A stretch of DNA of 12,857 bases from an uncultured Holophagaceae bacterium. Lineage in GTDB: Bacteria; Acidobacteriota; Holophagae; Holophagales; Holophagaceae. Positions within the stretch are counted from its first letter, which is position 1, and each line of letters opens with the position of its first letter. The translations under genes and the position numbers were made by a program. Shown here in pieces: positions 6,652 through 12,857 of the stretch. A model generated the notes under the pieces. It made no database searches. It was not told the origin of the DNA and saw only the letters and a list, made by a program, of their open reading frames with translations. The DNA lies in contig CAITBU010000524.1 of the NCBI GenBank assembly GCA_903890595.1, positions 1 to 12,857 on the forward strand, given 5' to 3'.

Positions 6652-6959
6652 GCGATGCACAGAAGAACGGCCAGGAAGAGCTCAAGGAATATGCTGGAGG
6701 CTGGCTGACGGAGCGCAAGGGCACAGACGTGCCGGGCTTCCTCAAGCTTGTCTTCCCCATCATTGGTTTTGGCTGCGCTGCCTACCTGGTGGTGCAGATG
6801 ACCGGCGATGTGAACCATGCGACCCGGGGCCCCCTGGTTCAGCAGTTCAATGCCGCCACCCGGACCAATCCGGGCCTGATGTATGGGATCGCCACCCTGG
6901 CCGCCATCTACGTGGCCATTGTGAGCGTCTTCGCCTTCCGCAAACCCCACAAGGATTGA
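6648..6959 (+). CDS. Two-helix membrane protein of the cbb3 locus, unnamed
   Basis: A 103-residue protein with a hydrophilic N-terminus containing EYAGGWLTERKGTDVPGF (14-31) and two membrane helices at about 31-51 and 76-97. The loop between them (52-75) contains HATRGPLVQQFNAATR. I do not recognise a named family with certainty. It has no CxxCH or His pairs to bind heme, so it is not CcoP, although it occupies the slot where ccoP normally lies. Its tight packing (four-base overlap with the gene before, four-base gap to the gene after, AGGAG upstream) argues for a structural or assembly role in the oxidase. A CcoP-like anchoring role without the cytochrome domains is one possibility. Confidence 0.72.
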   Translation: MSDAQKNGQEELKEYAGGWLTERKGTDVPGFLKLVFPIIGFGCAAYLVVQMTGDVNHATRGPLVQQFNAATRTNPGLMYGIATLAAIYVAIVSVFAFRKPHKD

Positions 6960-6963
6960 CGCC

Positions 6964-8898
6964 GTGGATAACGCCAGTTGGCAGTACAGGGTTCCCGACG
7001 ACTCGCAGTACTGGGTCGAGATGGTCAAGTGCCAGCACGCCTGTCCGGTCCACACGGATGCGTGCGGGTACGTGACGGCCATCGCCGAGGGCCGCTACGA
7101 GGATGCCTACGGCATCGCCCGCTCCACCAACCCCTTCGCCTCCATCTGCGGCCGGGTCTGTGGCGCGCCCTGCGAAGCCAACTGCCGCCGCGGTTCCCTG
7201 GATGAGCCGGTGGCCATCCGCGCCCTCAAGCGCTTTGTCACCGACCAGTACGGTCCCGAGACCGGCGACTACGCCAGCTATCGAGCCGGCAGCAACCAGC
7301 GCATGCTCCCGCCCAACCGCGGGGACTATGAGAAGGTGGCGGTCATCGGTGCCGGTGTCAGCGGCATGACCGTCGCCCACGACCTGGTCCAGATCGGCTA
7401 CAAGGTCACCGTGTTCGAAGCCAATGCCGAGCCCGGTGGAATGCTCACGGCCGGCGTCCCGGTCTTCCGCCTGCCCCGGGACCTGGTGCGCCACGAGATC
7501 CAGGCCATCCTCTCCATGGGTGTCGAGCTCAAGTGCAACATGAAGCTGGGTCGCGACTTCACCCTCGCCGACCTGCGGGCCCAGGGCTACAAGTCCATCT
7601 TCCTCGGGGTCGGCCTGCCCAACGGTCGCAAGCTGTCCCTCCCGGGCGGCGAGACCGAGGGCGTGTTCGACGGCATGGAGTTCCTCAAGGCCTTCAACGA
7701 AGGCACCCCCCTGCCCATGGGCCGCCGCGTGGTGGTCGTCGGCGGTGGCAACGTGGCCTACGACGTGGCACGGTCCGCCCTGCGCCCCTTCGAGGCCCTG
7801 AACAAGGAAGACGCCCTCCTGGAGATGGGCCACAGCGAGAAGGTGGCCTACGACGTGGCGCGCTCGGCCCTGCGCATGAGCGGGGACAAGGAAATCCACG
7901 TGGTCTGCCTGGAGTCCCGGGACGAGATGCCCGCCGACGATGTGGAAGTCGAGGAAGGCGCCGAAGAAGGCATCCACCTCCACAACCGCGTCGGGCCCAA
8001 GGAGATCATCGTCGAGAATGGCAAGCTCAAGGGTCTACGGGTCGTGAAGTGTCTCTCGGTGTTCAACGAAGAGCGCCGCTTCGACCCCAAGTTCGACGAA
8101 GCTGACCTCACGGACATTCACGCCGATACCGTCATTTTCGCCATCGGCCAGACGTCAGACCTTTCGTTCCTTAAGCCCGAAGACGGTGTAGAGATCAGCC
8201 GGGGCCTCATCAAGGTCGACCCCACTACCTACCAGACCACCGCCCCGGATGTCTTTGCCTGCGGCGATGTGGCCCACGGCGCCCGCCTCTTCATTGACGC
8301 CATCGCCTCGGCCCACACGGCTGCCCGCTCCATGCACGACTTCCTCCGGGGTACCCGCACCGACGTGGTGGTCCGCAAGCGCTGGCTGCCCGCCGTCTAC
8401 ACCATGGCCGAGGGCTGGCACCGCGAGGAGCGCCGCAATGCCCCGGTGCTGGAGAGCGAGCTGCGCGCCGCTTCCGTGGACAACGTCGAGCTGAGCTACC
8501 CCGAGGCCACGGCCCGGCAGCAGGGCTCCCGCTGCTTGCGCTGTAACATCAACACCGTCTTTGACACCGACCACTGCATCGCCTGCAACGGCTGCGTGGA
8601 CGTCTGCCCCGAGGATCTCATCAAGCTGGTGGGGATCAGCACCCTGCCGGACGAGGACGCCCACGCCCGCCTGGTCGGAGCCGGAGCGGACTTCAGTCTG
8701 GCCGACTACCAGGCCCTCTCCAGGACGGAGCGGGACGAGCTGGGCGGCATCATGCTCAAGGATGAGAGCACCTGCATCCGCTGCGCCATGTGCGCCTCCC
8801 GGTGCCCGACCCACGCCATCCTGATGAAGCGGTTCGAACACTACACAGAGTGTGTTTCCATCCCCTCTCCGAACCCGAAGGTATTGTATAATTCTTGA
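6964..8898 (+). CDS. GltD-like FAD/NAD(P) oxidoreductase with C-terminal 2[4Fe-4S] ferredoxin domain
   Basis: A 644-residue cytoplasmic flavoprotein. The N-terminus has a cysteine-rich Fe-S domain (C23, C27, C62, C66, C70, C74), as in glutamate synthase small subunit and related enzymes. The FAD motif GAGVSG starts at 129, the NAD(P)H motif is GGGN (260-263), and the second FAD contact is CGDVAHG (433-439). The C-terminus has CIACNGCVDVCP (538-549) and CIRCAMCASRCP (604-615), each a [4Fe-4S] ligand set, though a long spacer separates them. It probably moves electrons between NAD(P)H and a ferredoxin-type partner; the partner is not shown. A GTG start has AAGGA eight bases upstream and lies four bases after the preceding stop. 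ccoG begins immediately after its stop. It contains a near-repeat at 264-274 and 294-304, described separately. No glutamate synthase large subunit is present nearby. Confidence 0.9.
   Translation: MDNASWQYRVPDDSQYWVEMVKCQHACPVHTDACGYVTAIAEGRYEDAYGIARSTNPFASICGRVCGAPCEANCRRGSLDEPVAIRALKRFVTDQYGPETGDYASYRAGSNQRMLPPNRGDYEKVAVIGAGVSGMTVAHDLVQIGYKVTVFEANAEPGGMLTAGVPVFRLPRDLVRHEIQAILSMGVELKCNMKLGRDFTLADLRAQGYKSIFLGVGLPNGRKLSLPGGETEGVFDGMEFLKAFNEGTPLPMGRRVVVVGGGNVAYDVARSALRPFEALNKEDALLEMGHSEKVAYDVARSALRMSGDKEIHVVCLESRDEMPADDVEVEEGAEEGIHLHNRVGPKEIIVENGKLKGLRVVKCLSVFNEERRFDPKFDEADLTDIHADTVIFAIGQTSDLSFLKPEDGVEISRGLIKVDPTTYQTTAPDVFACGDVAHGARLFIDAIASAHTAARSMHDFLRGTRTDVVVRKRWLPAVYTMAEGWHREERRNAPVLESELRAASVDNVELSYPEATARQQGSRCLRCNINTVFDTDHCIACNGCVDVCPEDLIKLVGISTLPDEDAHARLVGAGADFSLADYQALSRTERDELGGIMLKDESTCIRCAMCASRCPTHAILMKRFEHYTECVSIPSPNPKVLYNS
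7753..7875 (+). repeat. In-frame repeat of VAYDVARSALR inside the GltD-like protein
   Basis: Eleven identical residues occur at 264-274 (7753-7785) and 294-304 (7843-7875), 30 codons apart. The DNA copies differ at only three of 33 bases, all synonymous third positions. The first copy follows the GGGN nucleotide-binding motif as expected for the family; the second leads into the next beta strand. Thus about 30 residues are inserted into the Rossmann helix. Confidence 0.85.
8887..8892 (+). promoter_or_regulatory. Perfect -10 element TATAAT directly before ccoG
   Basis: TATAAT lies within the last codons of the upstream gene in a local A/T-rich patch (8881-8900), ending six bases before the ccoG ATG. 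Transcription from it would start at about the ATG, giving a leaderless or nearly leaderless ccoG mRNA. No convincing -35 hexamer lies 16-18 bases upstream. There is also no Shine-Dalgarno at normal spacing before ccoG. Confidence 0.4.
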
Positions 8899-10236
8899 AT
8901 GAGCATACAGTCAAGCGCCGCCTCCAAACCCAAGGTCGAGCGGTTGCCCCCATTGCCTCCCCAGGACACCGTCTACCGCCGGATCCGGAAGCGGGTCCAT
9001 GTGGCCTGTGTGCTGGCTTTCGTGGCAGCGCCGTTCTCCAACCTGATGCGCTTCGATGTCCCCCGTCAGCGGTTCTATTTCGCTGGGGTTGAGCTGTGGA
9101 TCAGCGAGTTCGCGATCATCTTCTTCGCGATCATGTTGCTCATGTTCGTCATCGCTGCCTCGGCCATCATTCATGGGCGGATCTACTGCAGCTATGCCTG
9201 CCCGCAGATGATCTTCAGCGAGTGGAGCCAGTCCGTGGAGGCCTGGGCCAAGCGGATGGCCCTGAAGGTCCTGAAGACCGCCAGTCCCAGTCTGCGCAAG
9301 GCTGCGGCTGCGGCTGTGTTCTACGGGGTCCTGCTGCTGGCCTCGGTCTTCCTGGCCTTCGTCTTCACGGCCTACTTCATCGAACCCCGGGACCTCCTGG
9401 GTCGCCTGCTGCGCTTTGATCTGGCCACCGTCGGTGGCATCACGGGTGCCACGGTCACGGTGATCACCTTCCTGGACTTCACCTTCGTGCGGCAGAAGTT
9501 CTGCACCACGGTCTGCCCCTACGGCTACATCCAGGGCATGCTTCAGGACCAGCACACCCTGCTGGTGAGCTACCAGGACGGCCAGGGCGAGGACCGGGAC
9601 TGCATCGACTGCAAGAAGTGCGTCCGGGTCTGCGAGATGGGCATCGACATCCGGGACTCGGCCTTCCAGATCGAGTGCGTCCACTGCGGCGACTGCATCG
9701 ATGCCTGCGAGGACATCCTCCGGAAGGTCGGGAAGCCCGGCCTCATCCACTACACCTGGGGCGACCAGCCCAAGGCAGTCGTCCGCGAGCCCTGGTATAT
9801 GCGCTGGGGGTTCCGCGATGCCAAGCGGGTGGGCGTCCTCCTCATCCTGGCCTTCTACCTCACGGGTCTGGCCCTGGCCCTGTCCCTGCGGCGGCCCGTC
9901 CTGGTTGAGATCAACCCGGACCGCTCCATCATGTTCCGGGTGTTGGAGGATGGTCGCATTGCGAACCTCATCCGCCTGAAGCTGGCCAACCGGACGGGCA
10001 AGCCGGTGCAGGTCCGCCTCTGGGTCGAGGGCCTGCCCGGGGCGGACCTGGCACTGCCCGTCAACCCCGTGGCCCTGCAGCCCGGGGAGACCTTTGAGCG
10101 GACGGTGGAACTCCGAGCCCCCATGGGGGATGATGGACAGGACGTGCACCACATCCGCATCCTGGCCCAGTCCAACGCGGCCCGTTCCTCGGATGCCGAG
10201 GAGCTCACCTTCATCACGCCCCTGAAGAGGAAGTGA
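8899..10236 (+). CDS. ccoG: CcoG, cbb3 oxidase assembly iron-sulfur protein (cupric reductase family)
   Basis: A 445-residue polytopic membrane protein with about five helices, Fe-S clusters and a C-terminal Ig-like (FixG_C) domain beginning near residue 330. Cysteine sets are visible at CSYACP (97-102), CTTVCP (202-207), CIDCKKCVRVC (235-245) and CVHCGDCIDAC (260-270). CcoG is reported in the literature as a cupric reductase that supplies Cu(I) for cbb3 CuB assembly. Here the first ferredoxin-like set ends in CE where CP is usual. The ATG immediately follows the stop of the flavoprotein gene (zero gap) and has no close Shine-Dalgarno; the -10-like TATAAT at 8887-8892 may provide a leaderless transcript, or translation may restart by coupling. 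The gene order ccoG, small protein, ccoI parallels the fixGHI arrangement. Confidence 0.95.
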   Translation: MSIQSSAASKPKVERLPPLPPQDTVYRRIRKRVHVACVLAFVAAPFSNLMRFDVPRQRFYFAGVELWISEFAIIFFAIMLLMFVIAASAIIHGRIYCSYACPQMIFSEWSQSVEAWAKRMALKVLKTASPSLRKAAAAAVFYGVLLLASVFLAFVFTAYFIEPRDLLGRLLRFDLATVGGITGATVTVITFLDFTFVRQKFCTTVCPYGYIQGMLQDQHTLLVSYQDGQGEDRDCIDCKKCVRVCEMGIDIRDSAFQIECVHCGDCIDACEDILRKVGKPGLIHYTWGDQPKAVVREPWYMRWGFRDAKRVGVLLILAFYLTGLALALSLRRPVLVEINPDRSIMFRVLEDGRIANLIRLKLANRTGKPVQVRLWVEGLPGADLALPVNPVALQPGETFERTVELRAPMGDDGQDVHHIRILAQSNAARSSDAEELTFITPLKRK

Positions 10237-10238
10237 CC

Positions 10239-10400
10239 ATGACCGAACCGAAGCGCATGGGCAAAGGGTTCCTGGCGCTCTTTGGTCTCATCGGCGTCCT
10301 CTTCTTCGTCATTCTCATCGTGGTGTTCCAGATCTCCAGGAAGGCCAATCCCGTGATGCTGGACGATCAGGGCCACCCCCAGCACACCCGACCGTCATGA
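10239..10400 (+). CDS. 53-residue single-helix protein at the CcoH/FixH position
   Basis: A short open frame between ccoG and ccoI, starting two bases after the ccoG stop and ending in an ATGA overlap with ccoI. The protein has a basic N-terminus (MTEPKRMGKG), one strong membrane helix at about 11-30 and a short hydrophilic tail rich in His, Gln and Pro. GAGGAAG lies just before the start. CcoH/FixH occupies this position in fixGHIS operons and assists cbb3 assembly, but is normally about 150 residues with a periplasmic domain that is absent here. It may be a minimal CcoH, a different small assembly factor, or a CcoS-like peptide. Its codon use and exact packing argue that it is real. Confidence 0.72.
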   Translation: MTEPKRMGKGFLALFGLIGVLFFVILIVVFQISRKANPVMLDDQGHPQHTRPS

Positions 10401-12799
10401 CCGTTGGCGCGGCCTGCGACCTCTGCGGCGCCTCGGCCGCCAGGAATCCCCAGGTCCAGACCTTCCGGGGTCATGAGCAGCGCTTCTGTTGCACGGGGTG
10501 CTTGAACGTGTACGGGATCCTCCTGGAGAGCGGCGCCATCGAGGCCGGCGTGGACCTCCGGACCACCACCCTCTACCAGGAGAGCCTGCGCCTGGGCCTG
10601 CTGGGGCGGGGCGAGGTGGAAGCCACTCCCGTGCCCGAAGGCCTCGAGCAGCGGGAGGCCCTGTATCAGCTCGGCGGAATGTGGTGCGCAGCCTGTGGCT
10701 GGGTCATCGAGCACGCCCTGCACCGGGAGCCGGGCATTGTCTCGGCCGAAGTTCTGTTCACCTCCGACCTGCTCAAGGTCACCTACTGCCCGCAGCTGGT
10801 CCCGCCGGGTACCGTGCCGGATCGGGTGCAGGCCCTGGGCTACCGGGCCGCCGAGTTCGGCACCGAGCCGGAAGGGGAGCGCCGCCAGTGGCAGGACATG
10901 CTGCTGCGCCTGGGCATCGCCGGTGGCATGTGGATGAACGTGATGCTCTTCAGCCTGGTGATCTACGCCAGCTACTGGGAGAACATCTCCGGCTGGGCCC
11001 AGCGCTTCGTGCCTTTCATCCTCATGGGCCTCTCCCTGCCGGCGGTGTTGTACTCCGCCTGGCCCATCCACCGCATCGCCTGGTTCGGCCTGCGCTCGGG
11101 CCACCTCCGCATGGAGGCCCTCATCTCCACGGGCGTGCTGGCGGCCTTCGTCTACAGCAGCGTGCAGGCCTTCGTGGGTGGCCGGCACTTCTACTTCGAC
11201 ACGGCCTGCGCCATCGTCACCCTGGTGCTCACGGGCAAGGCCCTGGAGCGGGGTGCCAAGGACCGCAGCGCCAAGGCCATCGCCATGCTCCATCGCCTGC
11301 TGCCTCGCAAGGCCCGCCTGCGCGTCGAGGGCCAGGAGCACTTCGTGGCCATTGAGGCCCTGGAGCCCGGCGCAGTCTTCCTGGTGAAGCCGGGCGAGCG
11401 CATCCCCGCGGACGGCATTGTGGTGGACGGCCAGTCGGCAGTGGACGAGTCCGTGGTGACGGGCGAGTCGGATCCCCGCGCCAAGGCCCCGGGCCAGGCC
11501 GTGATCTGCGGCAGCCTCAACACCACGGGGGTCCTGGCCGTGCGGGTCACCCGCTGCGGGGAGGACTCCACCCTCGCCCAGATCGTGAAGTCCGTGCAGG
11601 GGGCCCTGGCCAGCAAGAGCCCCCTGGAGCGGACCGTGGACCGGGTCTCCCGGATCTTCATCCCCGTGGTGCTGGGACTGGCGGTCCTCACCCTGGCGGT
11701 CTGTCTCCTGCGGGGCCTGCCGGCCACCGAGGCCCTCCTCCGGGCCATCGCCGTGCTGGTGATCGCTTGCCCCTGTGCCCTGGGCATTGCCACGCCCCTG
11801 GCCACCACGGCCGCCATCGGCGCCGCCTCTCGCCAGGGCATCATCATCCGGGATGTGCGGGTGCTGGAGACCTTCCGCCGGGTGGACCTGCTGGTGCTCG
11901 ACAAGACCGGCACCCTCACCGAGGGCGACTTCAAGGTGCGCCATGCGGCCCTGGAGCACCTGGACTGGGTGGCGGGCCTCGAGTCCTATTCCGAGCACCC
12001 CCTGGCCCACGCCCTCGTGCGCCATGCGGCCGATCAGGGCCTGGCCCCGGTGGATGCCACCGACATCGAGGTCCGGGCTGGCAGCGGCCTCCTGGGCACC
12101 GTGGCGGGCCATCGGGTGGCCGTGGGGAACCGCCGCCTGCTGGCTGTAGAGGGCGTGGCCCTGCCGGCGGGCCTCGAGGCCATGGCGGCGGCCTGGGAGG
12201 CCGAGGGGCTCACCGTGGCCTTCGCTGCGGTGGACGGTGTGTCGGTGGGGGCCATGGCCTTCGGGGATCAGCCGCGGGCCGAGGCCGCAGCGGTCATCGC
12301 GGAACTGCGGGCCCGAGGCGTCCGCACCCTCCTGCTCTCCGGAGACGCCCCCGCCACCACCGAGCGCATCGCCCGCCTGGTGGGCGTGGATGAGTGGGTG
12401 GGCGGGGTGTCGCCGGCGGAGAAGGCCGAGACCGTGGGGCGCCTCCAGGCCGAGGGCAAGGTGGTGGCCATGGTGGGCGATGGGGTGAACGATGCCCCGG
12501 CCCTGGCGGCCGCAGACCTCGGCATTGCCATGGGCTCTGGCGCGGACCTGGCGACCCATGCGGCCCCCGTGGTGCTCATGCGGGACTCCCTGGAGCGCAT
12601 CACCCGGGTCTTCCGCCTGGCCAACCTCACCCTCCGCATCCTCAAGCAGAACCTGTTCTGGGCCTTCTTCTACAACGTCCTGGGCATCTCCCTGGCCATG
12701 ACCGGCGTGCTCAACCCCATCCTCGCCGCCGGGGCCATGGTGCTGTCCAGCCTGTCCGTCATCGGCAACTCCATGCGGTTGGGGCGGGAGAAGGCCTAG
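10397..12799 (+). CDS. ccoI: CcoI/FixI copper-exporting P1B-type ATPase
   Basis: An 800-residue P-type ATPase, the CopA2/CcoI branch that exports Cu+ to the periplasm for oxidase assembly. The N-terminus has the CcoI-type metal-binding domain, with CDLCG (7-11) and FCCTGC (30-35), then an HMA domain with CAAC (C97, C100). Membrane helices flank the transport motif CPC (C458-P-C460). The actuator motif TGES is at 355-358, the phosphorylated Asp is D502 (DKTGT), SEHP is at 532-535, and GDGVND at 694-699 completes the hinge. All catalytic motifs are intact and the length is normal for this subfamily. The ATG overlaps the preceding stop as ATGA. It is the last plus-strand gene of the window, and its stop overlaps the stop of a probable convergent gene. 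Confidence 0.96.
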   Translation: MTVGAACDLCGASAARNPQVQTFRGHEQRFCCTGCLNVYGILLESGAIEAGVDLRTTTLYQESLRLGLLGRGEVEATPVPEGLEQREALYQLGGMWCAACGWVIEHALHREPGIVSAEVLFTSDLLKVTYCPQLVPPGTVPDRVQALGYRAAEFGTEPEGERRQWQDMLLRLGIAGGMWMNVMLFSLVIYASYWENISGWAQRFVPFILMGLSLPAVLYSAWPIHRIAWFGLRSGHLRMEALISTGVLAAFVYSSVQAFVGGRHFYFDTACAIVTLVLTGKALERGAKDRSAKAIAMLHRLLPRKARLRVEGQEHFVAIEALEPGAVFLVKPGERIPADGIVVDGQSAVDESVVTGESDPRAKAPGQAVICGSLNTTGVLAVRVTRCGEDSTLAQIVKSVQGALASKSPLERTVDRVSRIFIPVVLGLAVLTLAVCLLRGLPATEALLRAIAVLVIACPCALGIATPLATTAAIGAASRQGIIIRDVRVLETFRRVDLLVLDKTGTLTEGDFKVRHAALEHLDWVAGLESYSEHPLAHALVRHAADQGLAPVDATDIEVRAGSGLLGTVAGHRVAVGNRRLLAVEGVALPAGLEAMAAAWEAEGLTVAFAAVDGVSVGAMAFGDQPRAEAAAVIAELRARGVRTLLLSGDAPATTERIARLVGVDEWVGGVSPAEKAETVGRLQAEGKVVAMVGDGVNDAPALAAADLGIAMGSGADLATHAAPVVLMRDSLERITRVFRLANLTLRILKQNLFWAFFYNVLGISLAMTGVLNPILAAGAMVLSSLSVIGNSMRLGREKA

Positions 12800-12857
12800 A
12801 CCCGGACCAGCAGCTGCCGGGCCAGCCAGCCCTGGAAGCGGCCCAGGGCCACGCCCA
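12796..12857 (-). CDS. Probable 3' end of a convergent minus-strand gene (partial)
   Basis: The minus-strand frame entering from the right edge ends in a TAG at 12796-12798 and encodes about 19 residues ending in GWLARQLLVRV. Every codon ends in G or C and the peptide is leucine- and valine-rich, as expected for a real protein end. The competing plus-strand reading is rich in Ser, Arg and Thr. The stop overlaps the ccoI stop by two bases, so the genes converge with no spacer. The fragment is too short to name a function. Confidence 0.45.
   Translation of the reverse strand, partial: GVALGRFQGWLARQLLVRV

Noticed and set aside
10367..12559. Long antisense open frame opposite ccoI
   Set aside because: It is His/Gly/Gln-rich with no recognisable domain, while the plus strand carries every P1B-ATPase motif. 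The same reasoning removes the antisense frames over cytochrome b (1375-2706) and the flavoprotein (6847-7983).
12801..12821. Terminator hairpin after ccoI (CCCGG ... CCGGG)
   Set aside because: The stem is five pairs with an 11-base loop and no T-tract, and it lies inside the probable convergent coding region. It is likely incidental in GC-rich DNA.
1..12857. tRNA, rRNA, CRISPR arrays, insertion sequences or phage genes
   Set aside because: I saw no regularly spaced repeats, no transposase or integrase motifs and no tRNA cloverleaf with the expected T-loop sequence. The single spacer of more than 300 bases is accounted for at 273-720.

Overview
This window is dominated by one long, tightly packed plus-strand operon (721-12799). 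It encodes an aerobic or microaerobic respiratory chain: a quinol:cytochrome c oxidoreductase (bc-type complex), a cbb3-type cytochrome c oxidase, and the factors that mature the oxidase. Coding DNA is strongly GC-rich with G/C at most third codon positions, and start sites carry AAGGAG-type Shine-Dalgarno sequences. The gene content suggests a Gram-negative bacterium. The b6-like fused cytochrome b, the multiheme c cytochrome and the cbb3 oxidase without a visible CcoP recall Acidobacteriota (Geothrix/Holophaga-like) or deltaproteobacterial lineages, but that placement is an impression and not a proof.

Layout. Positions 1-272 (minus) hold the 5' end of a FadH-like 2,4-dienoyl-CoA reductase that runs off the left edge. 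Positions 273-720 are a divergent intergenic region containing a very AT-rich island (about 19% G+C over 371-540 by hand count) with several inverted repeats. It probably carries the control elements of both flanking genes. The operon order is: CcoS-like assembly protein (721-924); Rieske protein (899-1390); fused cytochrome b (1387-2670); membrane-anchored heptaheme cytochrome c (2681-4495); CcoN (4476-5870); CcoO (5892-6461); CcoQ/CcoS-like small subunit (6466-6651); unnamed two-helix membrane protein (6648-6959); GltD-like FAD oxidoreductase with a C-terminal 2[4Fe-4S] ferredoxin domain (6964-8898); CcoG (8899-10236); a 53-residue single-helix protein at the CcoH position (10239-10400); and the copper P-type ATPase CcoI (10397-12799). 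Gene junctions run from a 26-bp overlap to a 21-bp gap, so co-transcription and translational coupling are likely. A perfect TATAAT seven bases before the ccoG ATG suggests an extra, possibly leaderless, internal promoter. The last bases hold what looks like the 3' end of a convergent minus-strand gene.

How the genes work together (family knowledge plus inference). The Rieske/cytochrome b pair oxidises quinol and passes electrons to the heptaheme cytochrome. That cytochrome could wire directly to CcoO/CcoN, where O2 is reduced. CcoI exports copper for the CuB site, CcoG is a cupric reductase, and CcoS and the CcoH-like protein assist assembly. Two points stand out. No diheme CcoP is encoded, although the heptaheme protein could replace it. 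A flavoprotein-ferredoxin enzyme sits immediately upstream of ccoG and could be a dedicated electron donor for copper reduction.
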